This document shows, in pieces, positions 16,312 through 25,923 of a stretch of 64,000 nt of DNA. Positions within the stretch are counted from its first letter, which is position 1. Every line of letters starts with the position of its first letter. This DNA is from Streptomyces antimicrobicus (lineage in GTDB: Bacteria > Actinomycetota > Actinomycetes > Streptomycetales > Streptomycetaceae): positions 21,759 to 85,758 of the forward strand of contig NZ_JAJAUY010000011.1 of the NCBI RefSeq assembly GCF_020532625.1, in the 5' to 3' direction. Position numbers and translations under genes: made by a program. The notes beneath the pieces are model-generated. The model had not been told where the DNA came from. It worked only from the letters and a program-made list of their open reading frames with translations, and ran no database searches.

Positions 16312-18416
16312 GCACCATCACCCCCGTCCGCGCCCCGCACGACGACGTCCCGGCCGGGCACGGGCCCGCGGCCGGCCGCGTCGGCGGCGGCCTCTTCGAC
16401 CCCGCGCAGCTGGTCAGGTCCCTGCCGGACGCGATCCGCAAGCTCCATCCCCGGGTCATGGTCAAGTCGCCGGTCATGTTCGTGGTGTTCGTCGGCTCGG
16501 TGGTCACCACCGTGCTGGCGGTCAAGGACCCGGCGGACTGGTTCGGCTGGGCGATCGCCGGCTGGCTGTGGCTGACCACGCTCTTCGCCAACCTCGCGGA
16601 GGCCGTCGCCGAGGGCCGCGGCAAGGCCCAGGCCGCCACCCTGCGCCAGGCCAAGACCGCCGCCGTGGCGCGGCGGCTGACCGCCGACGGCGCCGAGGAA
16701 CCGGTGCCGGGCACCGACCTGCGCATCGGCGACCTGGTGGTCTGCGAGGCAGGCGACGTCATACCCGGTGACGGCGACGTGGTCGAGGGCGTGGCCTCCG
16801 TGGACGAGTCGGCGATCACCGGGGAGTCCGCCCCGGTCATCCGCGAGTCCGGCGGCGACCGTTCGGCCGTCACCGGCGGGACGAAGGTGCTCTCCGACCG
16901 GATCGTCGTCAGGATCACCACGCGGCCGGGTGAGACGTTCATCGACCGGATGATCGGCCTGGTCGAGGGTGCTTCCCGGCAGAAGACCCCCAACGAGATC
17001 GCCCTCAACATCCTCCTGGCGTCCCTCACCGTCGTCTTCCTGCTGGCCGTGGTCACGCTCAAGCCGTTCGCGATCCACGCCGGCGCCGACGGGCAGACCT
17101 CCCTGATCGTGCTGACCGCGCTGCTGGTCTGCCTGATCCCGACCACCATCGGCGCCCTGCTGTCCGCGATCGGCATCGCGGGCATGGACCGGCTCGTGCA
17201 GCGCAACGTCCTGGCCATGAGCGGGCGGGCGGTCGAGGCCGCCGGTGACGTCTCCACGCTGCTGCTCGACAAGACCGGCACCATCACCTACGGCAACCGC
17301 AGGGCGGCCGAGTTCGTCCCCGTCGAGGGCGCCACCCGGGCCGAGGTCGCCGACGCCGCGCAGCTGTCGTCGCTGGCCGACGAGACCCCCGAGGGCCGCT
17401 CGATCGTGGTCCTGGCGAAGGAGGAGTACGGCCTGCGCGAGCGCCACCGGGGCGAGCTGGCGCACGCCACCTGGGTCCCGTTCACCGCCCAGACCCGCAT
17501 GTCGGGCGTGGACGTGGACGGCAGGAGGATCCGCAAGGGCGCGGCCGGTTCGGTCATCGCCTGGGTCACCGCGCAGGGCGGCACCGTCGCGGACGACGCC
17601 GACGCCCTGGCCGGCTCGATCTCCGAGGTCGGCGGTACGCCGCTGCTGGTGGCGGTCGAGGACGACAGGGGCGCCCGGGTGCTGGGCGTGGTCCACCTCA
17701 AGGACGTCGTCAAGGAGGGCATGCGGGAACGCTTCGCGGAGCTGCGCCGCATGGGCATCAAGACCGTCATGATCACCGGTGACAACCCGCTGACGGCCAA
17801 GGCGATCGCCGAGGAGGCGGGCGTCGACGACTTCCTCGCCGAGGCCACCCCCGAGGACAAGATGGCCCTCATCAAGCGGGAGCAGGCGGGCGGCAAGCTC
17901 GTCGCGATGACCGGGGACGGTACCAACGACGCCCCGGCGCTGGCCCAGGCGGACGTCGGCGTCGCGATGAACACCGGTACGTCGGCCGCGAAGGAGGCCG
18001 GCAACATGGTCGACCTCGACTCCGACCCGACCAAGCTCATCGAGATCGTCGAGATCGGCAAGCAGCTGCTGATCACCCGCGGCGCGCTGACCACGTTCTC
18101 CGTCGCCAACGACGTCGCGAAGTACTTCGCGATCATCCCCGCGATGTTCGCGGTCGCCCACCCGGGCCTGGACAAGCTCAACATCATGGGCCTGGCCTCG
18201 CCGCAGTCCGCGATCCTGTCCGCCGTCGTCTTCAACGCGCTGGTCATCGTGGCACTGGTGCCGCTCGCGCTCAGGGGCGTGCGGTACCGGCCGACCAGCG
18301 CCGACCGGATGCTCCGCCGGAACCTGGCCGTCTACGGCCTGGGCGGTCTGGTGGCCCCGTTCGTCGGCATCAAGCTCATCGACCTCGTCCTCTCCCTCGT
18401 CCCCGGAATCGGCTGA
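16308..18416 (+). CDS. kdpB: K+-transporting P-type ATPase subunit KdpB
   Basis: A 702-residue P-type (P1A) ATPase that powers the Kdp pump. The actuator domain has [13 protein letters not shown] (TGES). The phosphorylated Asp is residue 321 in [11 protein letters not shown]. The nucleotide domain has the FTAQTRMSG and KGA segments, and the hinge is [21 protein letters not shown]. Its membrane helices flank these domains at both ends, with [15 protein letters not shown] and [16 protein letters not shown] segments. Overlaps of four bases with kdpA and a five-base gap to kdpC show a single operon. All catalytic motifs are intact. Confidence 0.97.
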   Translation: MSTITPVRAPHDDVPAGHGPAAGRVGGGLFDPAQLVRSLPDAIRKLHPRVMVKSPVMFVVFVGSVVTTVLAVKDPADWFGWAIAGWLWLTTLFANLAEAVAEGRGKAQAATLRQAKTAAVARRLTADGAEEPVPGTDLRIGDLVVCEAGDVIPGDGDVVEGVASVDESAITGESAPVIRESGGDRSAVTGGTKVLSDRIVVRITTRPGETFIDRMIGLVEGASRQKTPNEIALNILLASLTVVFLLAVVTLKPFAIHAGADGQTSLIVLTALLVCLIPTTIGALLSAIGIAGMDRLVQRNVLAMSGRAVEAAGDVSTLLLDKTGTITYGNRRAAEFVPVEGATRAEVADAAQLSSLADETPEGRSIVVLAKEEYGLRERHRGELAHATWVPFTAQTRMSGVDVDGRRIRKGAAGSVIAWVTAQGGTVADDADALAGSISEVGGTPLLVAVEDDRGARVLGVVHLKDVVKEGMRERFAELRRMGIKTVMITGDNPLTAKAIAEEAGVDDFLAEATPEDKMALIKREQAGGKLVAMTGDGTNDAPALAQADVGVAMNTGTSAAKEAGNMVDLDSDPTKLIEIVEIGKQLLITRGALTTFSVANDVAKYFAIIPAMFAVAHPGLDKLNIMGLASPQSAILSAVVFNALVIVALVPLALRGVRYRPTSADRMLRRNLAVYGLGGLVAPFVGIKLIDLVLSLVPGIG

Positions 18417-18421
18417 TCGTC

Positions 18422-19120
18422 ATGAACACTTCCGTAGCAAACACCGCCCGGCTGCTCGGCGCCGGCCTCCGGGCGCTGCTGGCCCTGACGGTCGTGTGCG
18501 GCGTGCTCTACCCGCTCGCCGTGACCGGCGTCGCCCAGGGCCTCTTCCCCGGCAGGGCCAACGGCTCCGAGGTCAAGGACGCGAGCGGTCGGGTGGTCGG
18601 CTCCTCGCTCATCGGGCAGCGCTACGACCTGCCCCAGGACCCGCGGGAGTCGCAGGACGCGCAGAATCCGCCGGAGGCGGCGGAGCCGGACCTGAGGTGG
18701 TTCCAGCCGCGCCCCTCCGGCGGGCTCGGCAGCAACACCCTCAACCGGCAGTACGCGCTGCTCGTCTCCGGCGCCACCAACAAGGCCGGGGACAACGAGG
18801 ACCTGGTCAAGGCGGTCACCGAGGCCAAGGAGGCGGTCGTCGCCGACAACTCCACCGCCACGTACCGGGTCCGGCCCGAGGACGTGCCCGCCGACGCGGT
18901 CACCTCCTCCGGCTCCGGCCTGGACCCGGACATCTCCCCGCAGTACGCCCGGCTCCAGGCCCACCGGGTCGCCGAGCGCAACCAGCTCGACGTGCAGCGG
19001 GTCGAGCAGCTCGTCGCCGACCACACCGAGGGGCGCGTGCTCGGCTTCATCGGCGAGCCGCGGGTGAACGTCCTGGAGCTCAACGTGGCGCTCAAGGCGC
19101 TCACCGAGGGCCGGGGCTGA
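18422..19120 (+). CDS. kdpC: K+-transporting ATPase subunit KdpC
   Basis: A 232-residue subunit starting MNTSVANTARLLG. One membrane helix at about 12-36 (GLRALLALTVVCGVLYPLAV) is followed by the periplasm-side domain. Conserved segments are GSSLIGQRY, WFQPRPS, SGSGLDPDISPQYARLQAHRVA and ERNQ, then LGFIGEPRVNVLELN at the end. KdpC holds KdpA and KdpB together. No kdpD or kdpE genes follow: the next gene is an HD-domain protein on the other strand. The sensor pair must therefore be encoded elsewhere or be absent. Confidence 0.95.
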   Translation: MNTSVANTARLLGAGLRALLALTVVCGVLYPLAVTGVAQGLFPGRANGSEVKDASGRVVGSSLIGQRYDLPQDPRESQDAQNPPEAAEPDLRWFQPRPSGGLGSNTLNRQYALLVSGATNKAGDNEDLVKAVTEAKEAVVADNSTATYRVRPEDVPADAVTSSGSGLDPDISPQYARLQAHRVAERNQLDVQRVEQLVADHTEGRVLGFIGEPRVNVLELNVALKALTEGRG

Positions 19121-19164
19121 CCCCGGACCTCCCGGCTCCGTCGGTCACCTGCCGGCGGAACGGG

Positions 19165-19776
19165 TCACGAGGCCGGCCGGTCCAGCGGGTTCGCGGCGAT
19201 GCGGCCGGCCACGCCGCCGCGCACCAGGTCGGCCGCCGCGCACGCCGGCTTGCGGTCCGCCTGGTCCTCGACCAGGGACAGGAAGGCCGGGCCGAAGCCC
19301 AGACGGGGGTGGGCGCACAGGAGGGCGGTGACGAAGCCCTGGTCGAACTCCGCCACGCGCAGGCCGGAGACGTCCGCGCTGGTGCCGACCTGGAGCAGGT
19401 GGCTCTCGACGTCCTCGGCGGCCGTGACGTCGTCCCGCATGTGCAGGACGATCACCTCGGCGGCGCGGGCGCGCCGCGCCGCCGGCCAGCCCAGGCCCGT
19501 GGTCAAGGCGCGGGCCACATGGCCGCCGGCCTCCTCGAAGGGCAGCGCGTGGTTGTCGAACGCGCCGGTCAGGCCCAGGTCGTGGAGCAGGGCCGCCACG
19601 TAGAACAGCTCCTCGTCGAAGGCGAGGCCGTGCCGGCGGGCGTACTCCTTGCCGAAGGCGTAGGAGCGGATCGAGTGGTTCAGCAGCGCCTCGTCGGCGT
19701 ACTCGGCCGCGAGCTCGCGCGCCGCCCCCGCCGCCCGGCCGGCCGGTCCCTGCCCCAGGTCCGTCCACGTGTCCAT
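19165..19776 (-). CDS. HD domain-containing protein
   Basis: A 203-residue soluble protein starting MDTWTDLGQGPAG, with GAGGGGGA just upstream. The HD fold is seen as LNHSIRSYAFGKEYAR, then FYVAALLHDLGLTGAFDN with the metal-binding His-Asp, then GGHVARALTTGLGWP and VIVLHMRDDVTA. These give the H...HD...H pattern of divalent-metal phosphohydrolases. The closest type I know is the cyanamide hydratase/DUF-like HD proteins with the LNHS start. The substrate cannot be told. It converges on kdpC, 44 bases between stops, and is followed upstream by the cytosine deaminase gene on the same strand. Confidence 0.82.
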   Translation of the reverse strand: MDTWTDLGQGPAGRAAGAARELAAEYADEALLNHSIRSYAFGKEYARRHGLAFDEELFYVAALLHDLGLTGAFDNHALPFEEAGGHVARALTTGLGWPAARRARAAEVIVLHMRDDVTAAEDVESHLLQVGTSADVSGLRVAEFDQGFVTALLCAHPRLGFGPAFLSLVEDQADRKPACAAADLVRGGVAGRIAANPLDRPAS

Positions 19777-19810
19777 GCCGATTCCCCCTCGTCGTGGGCC
19801 CACTTGTCGA

Positions 19811-21121
19811 TCACAGTAGGGGACGGGCGAACGAGACCTCCGCCGGGGGCTCCCCCGGCCAGGTGAGGCGGGTCGGGGTGGGCGCGGTGGTGGCCAGGAC
19901 CGAGCCGTGGGAGACGACGTGGGTGGGGCGGACCTGGCGGCGCAGGGCGTCGTACGGGGTGCGGGCCGGCAGCAGGACGAAGGAGGCCGGGGCGCCCGGG
20001 GCGATCGCGTAGTCCGCCAGGCCCAGGACGGCCGCCGCGCGGTCGGTCACCATCGAGAAGGCGGTCGGGATCTCGTCCGCGCCGGTCAACTGGGCGGCGT
20101 ACAGGCCGGTCAGGGCGGTCTGCAAGGGGTTGCCGGTGCCCAGGGGGTTCCACGGGTCCATGACGTCGTCGTGGCCGAAGGCCACGTTCACGCCCGCGCC
20201 CAGCATCTCCTTGACCTGGGTCAGGCCGCGCCGCCTGGGGTAGCCGTCGAACCGGCCCTGGAGGGCCAGGTTCGCGAACGGGTTGCACACCAGGTGCACG
20301 CCCGAGCGGCGCAGCAGCCGCTGCAGCTTGTAGCTGTACGCCCCGTTGTACGAGCCCATGGCCGTGGTGTGCGAGGCGGTGACCCGGTCGCGCAGTCCGG
20401 TGCGCAGCGCGAGGGCGGCCATGACCTCCACGAAGCGGGACTGCTCGTCGTCGATCTCGTCGCAGTGCGCGTCCACCCGCAGCCCGTGCCGCTCGGCCAG
20501 CTCGAACGCCAGGTGCAAGGAGGCCACCCCGTCCTCCCGGGTGTCCTCGAAGTGCGGGATCGCGCCGACCACGTCCGCGCCGCGGGCGACCGCCGTCCGC
20601 ATCAGCTCCTGGCCGCCGGGGAAGGAGACGATCCCCTCCTGCGGGAACGCGACGATCTGCAGCGTCATCACCTCCCGGACCCGGTCGCGCACCTCCACCA
20701 GCGCGTCCAGCGCCGTGAGCTGCGGGTCGGTCACGTCGCAGTGGGTGCGTACGTGCAGCACGCCCTGGGCCGCCTGCCAGCGCAGCACCTCGGTCGCGCG
20801 GGCGACCACGTCCTCGCGGGTCAGGCTCTGCTTGCGCGCGCTCCAGCAGGCGATGCCCTCCCAGAGCGTGCCGGAGGCGTTCCAGCGCGGCTCGCCGGCC
20901 GTCAGGGCGGTGTCCAGGTGGATGTGCGGCTCGACGAACGGCGGGCTGAGCAGGTCGCCGTGCGCCTCGATCAGGACGCCGGTGGCCGGCGGCTCCTTCT
21001 GGTCGTCGTACGGGACGACGCGCGCGACGCGGCCGTCCTCCCCCACCTCCACGTCCATCAGGGAGGGCGAGAGCTCGCCGCCCCCGCCGTACAGCCGGGC
21101 ACCGCGCACGATCATCCGCAT
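19811..21121 (-). CDS. codA: Cytosine deaminase (amidohydrolase)
   Basis: A 436-residue metal-dependent amidohydrolase that should convert cytosine to uracil and ammonia in pyrimidine salvage. Metal and catalytic residues align one for one with E. coli CodA at an offset of five: His66 and His68 in PFVEPHIHLD, His219 and Glu222 in DAHCDEIDDEQSRF, His251 in TASHTTAMGSYNGAY, Asp318 in FGHDDVMDPW. The segments PQEGI, CNPFANLALQGRFDGYP and LRRQV also match CodA. The start is the ATG at 21121, and a GTG at 21130 is an alternative. No permease gene adjoins it. A broader cyclic-amidine specificity is possible, but CodA is the best call. Confidence 0.88.
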   Translation of the reverse strand: MRMIVRGARLYGGGGELSPSLMDVEVGEDGRVARVVPYDDQKEPPATGVLIEAHGDLLSPPFVEPHIHLDTALTAGEPRWNASGTLWEGIACWSARKQSLTREDVVARATEVLRWQAAQGVLHVRTHCDVTDPQLTALDALVEVRDRVREVMTLQIVAFPQEGIVSFPGGQELMRTAVARGADVVGAIPHFEDTREDGVASLHLAFELAERHGLRVDAHCDEIDDEQSRFVEVMAALALRTGLRDRVTASHTTAMGSYNGAYSYKLQRLLRRSGVHLVCNPFANLALQGRFDGYPRRRGLTQVKEMLGAGVNVAFGHDDVMDPWNPLGTGNPLQTALTGLYAAQLTGADEIPTAFSMVTDRAAAVLGLADYAIAPGAPASFVLLPARTPYDALRRQVRPTHVVSHGSVLATTAPTPTRLTWPGEPPAEVSFARPLL

Positions 21122-21210
21122 GCCGCCCACCCTAGGGCGGCGCGTGCCCCCAGGGGCGGAACCGGGCGAACCGGCGGCGGCCCGGTGCGCCGGACGCCGA
21201 GAATGTCCTC

Positions 21211-23058
21211 ATGACCAGCGATGCGACCGACCCGACCGACGCGACCGACGCGACCGACGCGACTTCGGCCACGTCCGACATGCCCGACTGGGAGAAGCGC
21301 TTCCGCGCGCCCCGGGTGGTGATGCCCGAATGGGCCGAGGACGCCCCGGACCGGGCGCTGTACATCTCGAACGAGACGGGCACCTACGAGTTCTACGCCT
21401 GGGACCGCGCCACCGGCGCCCGGCGCCAGGTCACCGACCGCCCCAACGGCACCACCGACGGCACCCTGTCCCCGGACGGCGAGTGGATCTGGTGGTTCTC
21501 CGACACCGACGGCGACGAGTTCGGCACGTGGGTGCGCCAGCCCTTCACGGGCGGCCCCGACGAGCCGGCCACGCCGGGGCTGGCCCCCGCCTACCCCGAG
21601 GGGCTGGCCCTCGGCCGGGACGGCACGGCGGTCGTCGGCCGCTCCACCGACGAGGAGGGCTCCACGATCTACGTGTGCCGGCCGGGTGCCGAACCGGTGG
21701 AGATCTACCGGCACCGCGAGAGCGCGGTGGTCGGCGACCTGTCCCGCGACTGCACGCTGATCGCGATCGAGCACACCGAGCACGGTGACTCCATGCACTC
21801 CTCGCTGCGCGTGGTCGCCCTCGACGGCAAGACCGTCGCCGAACTCGACGACACCCGCGGCGGCACCGAGGAGCTCGGGCTGTCCGTCCTCGGTTTCGCG
21901 CCGGTGGCCGGCGACACCCGGCTGCTGGTCTGCCACCAGCGGCGCGGCCGCTGGGAGCCGATGATCTGGGACGTGGCGGCCGGCACCGAGCAGCCGCTGG
22001 AGATCGACCTGCCCGGCGACGTGGGCGCCCAGTGGTACCCCGACGGCTCGGCCCTGCTCGTCTCGCACGGCTTCGAGGCGCGCAGCGAACTGTGGCGCTA
22101 CGACCTCGCCGAGCGGGCCCTGACCCGGGTGGAGACCCCGCCCGGCACGGTCTCGGACGCCTCCGCCCGGCCCGACGGGACCGTGGAGTACCAGTGGTCC
22201 TCCGCCGCGGAGCCCTCGTCCGTACGGTCCACCGCGGGCGGCGTGGTGCTGGAGCTGCCCGGTCTGAAGGCGCCGCGCTCGGTGCCGGTGGAGGACGCCT
22301 GGGTGGACGGTCCCGGCGGCCGGATCCACGCGCTCGCCCAGCGCCCGCAGGGCCACGGCGACGGCCCGTTCCCGACGATCTTCGAGATCCACGGCGGCCC
22401 GACCTGGCACGACAGCGACGCCTTCGCGGCGGGCCCGGCGGCCTGGCTCGACCACGGCTTCGCGGTCGTGCGGGTCAACTACCGGGGCTCGACCGGCTAC
22501 GGCCGGGCCTGGACGGACGCGCTCAAGCACCGGGTCGGCCTGATCGAGCTGGAGGACATCGCGGCCGTCCGCGAGTGGGCCGTCGCCTCGGGCCTGGCCG
22601 ACCCCGCGCGGCTGGTGCTCTCGGGCGGTTCCTGGGGCGGCTACCTGACGCTGCTGGGCCTGGGCACCCAGCCGGAGGCCTGGGCGGTCGGGCTGGCGGC
22701 CGTGCCCGTGGCGGACTACGTGACGGCGTACCACGACGAGATGGAGACGCTGAAGGCGCTGGACCGCACGCTGTTCGGCGGTACCCCGGAGGAGGTGCCG
22801 GAGCGGTGGGCGGCGTCCTCGCCGCTGACGTACGTGGACGCGGTGCGCGCCCCGGTCCACATCGCGGCCGGGGTCAACGACCCGCGCTGCCCGATCCGGC
22901 AGATCGACCACTACGTCGACCGGCTGGCGGCGCGCGGCGCGGTGCACGAGGTGTACCGCTACGACGCCGGGCACGGTTCGCTGGTGGTGTCCGAGCGGAT
23001 CAAGCAGCTGCGGATGGAGCTCGACTTCGCGCTGAAGCACCTGCCGCGCCGGGCGTGA
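21211..23058 (+). CDS. S9 family prolyl oligopeptidase-like peptidase
   Basis: A 615-residue protein. The first 23 residues contain DAT repeats coded by three 9-base units. Residues about 45-330 form a beta-propeller with several DG-rich blades (LSPDGEWIWWFSDTDGDEFG, WYPDGSALLVSHGF). The alpha/beta hydrolase domain follows, with FEIHGGPTWHD as oxyanion region, catalytic Ser474 in LSGGSWGGYLT, Asp557 in GVNDPRCP and His588 in DAGHGS. This is the acylaminoacyl-peptidase/dipeptidyl-aminopeptidase layout. There is no signal peptide, so it is likely cytoplasmic and cleaves short peptides that enter the propeller. It is a single gene with SURF1 downstream. Confidence 0.9.
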   Translation: MTSDATDPTDATDATDATSATSDMPDWEKRFRAPRVVMPEWAEDAPDRALYISNETGTYEFYAWDRATGARRQVTDRPNGTTDGTLSPDGEWIWWFSDTDGDEFGTWVRQPFTGGPDEPATPGLAPAYPEGLALGRDGTAVVGRSTDEEGSTIYVCRPGAEPVEIYRHRESAVVGDLSRDCTLIAIEHTEHGDSMHSSLRVVALDGKTVAELDDTRGGTEELGLSVLGFAPVAGDTRLLVCHQRRGRWEPMIWDVAAGTEQPLEIDLPGDVGAQWYPDGSALLVSHGFEARSELWRYDLAERALTRVETPPGTVSDASARPDGTVEYQWSSAAEPSSVRSTAGGVVLELPGLKAPRSVPVEDAWVDGPGGRIHALAQRPQGHGDGPFPTIFEIHGGPTWHDSDAFAAGPAAWLDHGFAVVRVNYRGSTGYGRAWTDALKHRVGLIELEDIAAVREWAVASGLADPARLVLSGGSWGGYLTLLGLGTQPEAWAVGLAAVPVADYVTAYHDEMETLKALDRTLFGGTPEEVPERWAASSPLTYVDAVRAPVHIAAGVNDPRCPIRQIDHYVDRLAARGAVHEVYRYDAGHGSLVVSERIKQLRMELDFALKHLPRRA

Positions 23059-23113
23059 GCCCGCCGGCGGCCGGGTGAGCGGCCCCGCGGCCGGACGACC
23101 GGTGCACCCCCCG

Positions 23114-23119
23114 TACCGT
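23114..23119 (+). promoter_or_regulatory. Possible -10 element for leaderless SURF1 mRNA
   Basis: TACCGT ends six bases before the GTG at 23126. In streptomycetes a TANNNT at this distance commonly means that transcription begins at the start codon itself. The same hexamer occurs at 48932, before the second sensor kinase gene. Confidence 0.35.
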
Positions 23120-23125
23120 GGAGGG

Positions 23126-23905
23126 GTGCACCGGTTTCTGCTGACCCCGCGCTGGTGGGGGATCAACCTCTTCGTCGTGCTGGCCGTCCCCGTCTGCCTC
23201 TTCATGGGGTCGTGGCAGCTCGGCCGGTTCGAGGACCGCGTCGACTCGCACCGCGAGGCCACCGCCGAGCGGCCGGCGTCCGAGGCGGCGGCGCCGCTGG
23301 ACTCGCTGCTGCCGGTGGACAAGAGGACCTCGGGTCGGCCGGCCTCGGTCTCCGGGCAGTACGCGGAGCAGTTCCTGGTGCCCGAACGCCGCCTCGACGG
23401 CAGGTCCGGCTTCTACGTCCTGACGCTGCTGCGCACCGACGGCGGCAAGGCCGTGCCGGTGGTGCGCGGCTGGCTGCCGGGCGCGGCGGACGCGTCCCGG
23501 GCCCCGGCCCCGCCGACGGGCCGGGTGGAGGTCGTCGGCGCGCTCCAGGCCGCCGAGAGCTCCAGCAGCAAGGGCGTGCACGCCGAGGGCGGCCTGCCGC
23601 CGGGCCAGCTGGGCGTCATCGGCGCCGCGTCGCTGGTCAACCTGGTCCCCTACGAGCTGTACGACGCGTGGCTGACGGTGCAGACCCCGGCGGACGGCCT
23701 CACTCCGGTGCCGGTGCAGGCACCGACCGGTACGGGCCTGGACCTGAAGGCCTTCCAGAACCTCGGCTACACCGGCGAGTGGTTCGTCTTCGCCGCGTTC
23801 GTCCTCTTCATGTGGTTCCGCCTGTACCGCCGCGAGACCGAGACCCTGCGCGACGCCGAGGCGGGCCTGCTGCCGGCCGGAGCGGAAGGCCCGGCCACGC
23901 CGTAG
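23126..23905 (+). CDS. SURF1 family protein
   Basis: A 259-residue membrane protein from the GTG at 23126 (VHRFLLTPRWWG). The start has almost no spacer after GGAGGG, but it agrees with the conserved MxRFLLTPRWW beginning of actinobacterial SURF1, and the -10-like TACCGT suggests a leaderless message. Two membrane helices flank the protein, at about 10-32 (INLFVVLAVPVCLFMGSWQLGRFE) and 225-245 (EWFVFAAFVLFMWFRLYRR). The outer loop carries VPVVRGWLP and LVNLVPYELYDAWL. SURF1 helps insert heme a into cytochrome c oxidase, so this is an assembly factor of aerobic respiration. No oxidase genes adjoin it. Confidence 0.88.
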   Translation: MHRFLLTPRWWGINLFVVLAVPVCLFMGSWQLGRFEDRVDSHREATAERPASEAAAPLDSLLPVDKRTSGRPASVSGQYAEQFLVPERRLDGRSGFYVLTLLRTDGGKAVPVVRGWLPGAADASRAPAPPTGRVEVVGALQAAESSSSKGVHAEGGLPPGQLGVIGAASLVNLVPYELYDAWLTVQTPADGLTPVPVQAPTGTGLDLKAFQNLGYTGEWFVFAAFVLFMWFRLYRRETETLRDAEAGLLPAGAEGPATP

Positions 23906-23979
23906 ACCCGCGCGCGGGCGGCTTACGGCCACGGCACGGGCGGCCCGCTACGGGTACGGCCACGGCACGGGCTGCCACG

Positions 23980-25098
23980 CTACGGCGTGGGCGGGGCCAC
24001 CGGGAGCAGGCCGGTCCGGTAGACGGTGCCGCCGCAGGCCGACGGGACGGTGGTCTGGGTGCCGGGGGCGCCGGGCCGCGGGGTCAAGGTGACCGGGACG
24101 CCGGTGGAGCCCGACGGCGGGCCCGCCACCTCGCCGCCACCGGCCGCCTGCGCGCCCGGGGCGCTGCCCGCGCCGCCCGCGCCGCCCGCCGGAGTGGGGC
24201 TGGGCGGGGCCGGGCAGGACTGGCCCGAGGGCACCCAGGCGAAGCGGATCTCGTAGGAGGTGTCCGGCGGCAGGAACAGCGAGGACGCCTCGTACGAAGG
24301 GTCGGGCAGGCCGGTCGCGGGGTCGCTCGCGGAGTGCCGCAGGACCGTGGTGCCCGCCGCCGAGGTGACCGTGTCGAGGCCGGTGGCCTCGCAGGCCGTG
24401 CCCGAGACGTTGGTGACCCGGAAGCTGCCGTAGACCTTGCCGTCCGCGTCCGGCGGGCCGGCGGTGCCGGCGACGCCCAGCTGCCCGGCGCCGCACTCGG
24501 GGGTGCCCGGGGCCTGGGCGGGGGGCAGCGGGCCGGGGTTCCTCGGCGTCGTACCGGGCGCCGGGCCGGTGCCCGGGGGTTGCTCGGGTCCGGCGCTGGT
24601 GCCGGGCCGCCGGTCGGGGCCGGCCGTGTCGGGGCCGCCCGTCGCGGGGTGCCGCGGCGGGTTGCGCAGGTCGCCCGAGCCGGTGGCGTGCGGGTCGGAG
24701 CCGCCGTCGACGCGGCCGACGGCGTCCTGCTGGTGTCCGGCCGTCGCCGGGCCGGCGGTGTCGGGGCCGTGCGCGTCGTCCGCCAGGTGCAAGGTGGCGG
24801 GGATCCCGGCGCCGGCCAGCAGGACGGCCGCCGCGGCCCCGACCAGCGTCTGCCGGCGGCGGGCCCGGCGCGCGGGGACCGCGTGCCGCAGCCGGTCCAG
24901 GGAGCCGGCCGCGGGCTGGATCTGGTCGACCGCCGCGTGGAACAGGGCCCGCAGCCGCTCCTGCTCCGCGTCCGGCCCACCGGCGTGCGCGCCGGTGTGT
25001 GCGTCGGCGTGCGCCTCGGCGTGCCCGCCGCGGACCTCGTCCGGCGCCGCGTGCTCCGCGGGGCCGTCGTGCCGGGTGGGACCGTCGTGCTCGTTCAT
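23980..25098 (-). CDS. Single-pass membrane protein downstream of ECF-like sigma factor (possible anti-sigma partner)
   Basis: A 372-residue protein starting MNEHDGPTRHDGPAE. A His-rich disordered start leads to a short helical part (ERLRALFHAAVDQIQPAAGSLDRLRHAV) of the size of a minimal sigma-binding region. One membrane helix lies at about 82-103. A Pro/Gly-rich linker then leads to a globular outer domain with paired cysteines (PECGAGQLG, GTACEATGL) and a strand-rich FAWVPSGQSC. The outer domain resembles small DUF4232-like secreted domains. It overlaps the sigma factor gene by four bases. That coupling suggests an anti-sigma or sensor role, but no zinc-binding anti-sigma motif is seen. 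Confidence 0.65.
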   Translation of the reverse strand: MNEHDGPTRHDGPAEHAAPDEVRGGHAEAHADAHTGAHAGGPDAEQERLRALFHAAVDQIQPAAGSLDRLRHAVPARRARRRQTLVGAAAAVLLAGAGIPATLHLADDAHGPDTAGPATAGHQQDAVGRVDGGSDPHATGSGDLRNPPRHPATGGPDTAGPDRRPGTSAGPEQPPGTGPAPGTTPRNPGPLPPAQAPGTPECGAGQLGVAGTAGPPDADGKVYGSFRVTNVSGTACEATGLDTVTSAAGTTVLRHSASDPATGLPDPSYEASSLFLPPDTSYEIRFAWVPSGQSCPAPPSPTPAGGAGGAGSAPGAQAAGGGEVAGPPSGSTGVPVTLTPRPGAPGTQTTVPSACGGTVYRTGLLPVAPPTP

Positions 25099-25754
25099 GA
25101 CTGCGCGGCCTCCATCGCCACCCGCAGCGCAGCAATGCCCCGCGATCCGTACGCCTTCACCGAGCCCAGGGAGATGCCGAGGGTCTCGGCGACCTGGGAC
25201 TCCGTCATGTCCGCGAAGTACCGCAGCACCAGAACCTCCCGCTGCCGCCGCTGCAGGCTCTTCATCGCCTTGATCAGGTCGTCCCGCTCCAGCAGGTCGT
25301 ACGCGCCCTCCTCCGCGCTCGCCATGTCAGGCATCGGCTTGGACAGCAGCTTCAGCCCGAGGATGCGCCGGCGCAGCGCGGAACGCGAGAGGTTGACCAC
25401 GGTCTGCCGGAGGTAGGCCAGGGTCTTCTCGCGGTCCCGGACCCGGCTGCGCGCCGAGTGGACCCGGATGAAGGCCTCCTGGACGACGTCCTCGCACGAG
25501 GCGGTGTCGTCGAGGAGCAGGGCGGCGAGCCCCAGGAGGGAGCGGTAGTGCGCCTGGTAGGTCTCGGTGAGGTGGTCGACCGTGGTCCCGGCCACCACCT
25601 CCGGCCGTGCGGGCTGCGGCTGCTCCGCGCACCGCGCGTCCTGCGCGTCGGGAGCGGTCACGAGGCGACCGCCGGGAACGCGTGAGGGCCGGGGCGCCGG
25701 GACGAGGTCGAGGCGCGCCGGTACGAGGCAGTGGTCGAGCAGAGCTGGTGCCAC
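25095..25754 (-). CDS. RNA polymerase sigma factor (SigE-like/ECF group)
   Basis: A 219-residue sigma factor. Region 2 runs as YRSLLGLAALLLDDTASCEDVVQEAFIRVH with the D-x-V-Q-E-A-F core, and region 4 as LQRRQREVLVLRYFADMTESQVAETLGISLGSVKAYGSRG. That gives the two-domain ECF plan. The GTG start at 25754 lies six bases after a -10-like element, consistent with a leaderless message. A second GTG at 25661 would remove 31 poorly conserved residues. The stop overlaps the next gene by four bases, so the membrane protein may regulate it. In Streptomyces this sigma gene neighbours asd and lysC, as here. Confidence 0.87.
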   Translation of the reverse strand: MAPALLDHCLVPARLDLVPAPRPSRVPGGRLVTAPDAQDARCAEQPQPARPEVVAGTTVDHLTETYQAHYRSLLGLAALLLDDTASCEDVVQEAFIRVHSARSRVRDREKTLAYLRQTVVNLSRSALRRRILGLKLLSKPMPDMASAEEGAYDLLERDDLIKAMKSLQRRQREVLVLRYFADMTESQVAETLGISLGSVKAYGSRGIAALRVAMEAAQS

Positions 25755-25760
25755 GTCAGT

Positions 25761-25787
25761 AGGACGCGCCTGCCCTCGTCAGGGTTG
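25761..25787 (-). promoter_or_regulatory. Possible ECF-type promoter of the sigma factor gene
   Basis: Read on the minus strand, CAACCC (25787-25782) and CGTCCT (25766-25761) are separated by 15 bases and end six bases before the GTG at 25754. AAC in the -35 and CGT in the -10 are the usual ECF marks, which hints at autoregulation of the sigma gene. This is an inference from pattern and spacing. Confidence 0.4.
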
Positions 25788-25923
25788 TACGCGCGCGGCG
25801 ATTTCTTGTGCCGTGCGCCAAATGCCCTCATGCGTACCCGCTCTTCCCGAATGCCCTACCTGTCCAGGCGGCACCGGTGCCTTCACCTTGATCGAGGGAT
25901 CGGGGTCGATCCTACAAAGCGAA

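Noticed and set aside
16260..18161. Minus-strand open frame across kdpB
   Set aside because: Same cause. No domain recognised and no start signal.
18422..19776. kdpD/kdpE expected after kdpC
   Set aside because: The next gene is an HD-domain protein on the other strand. No sensor kinase or regulator of that type is found next to the operon.
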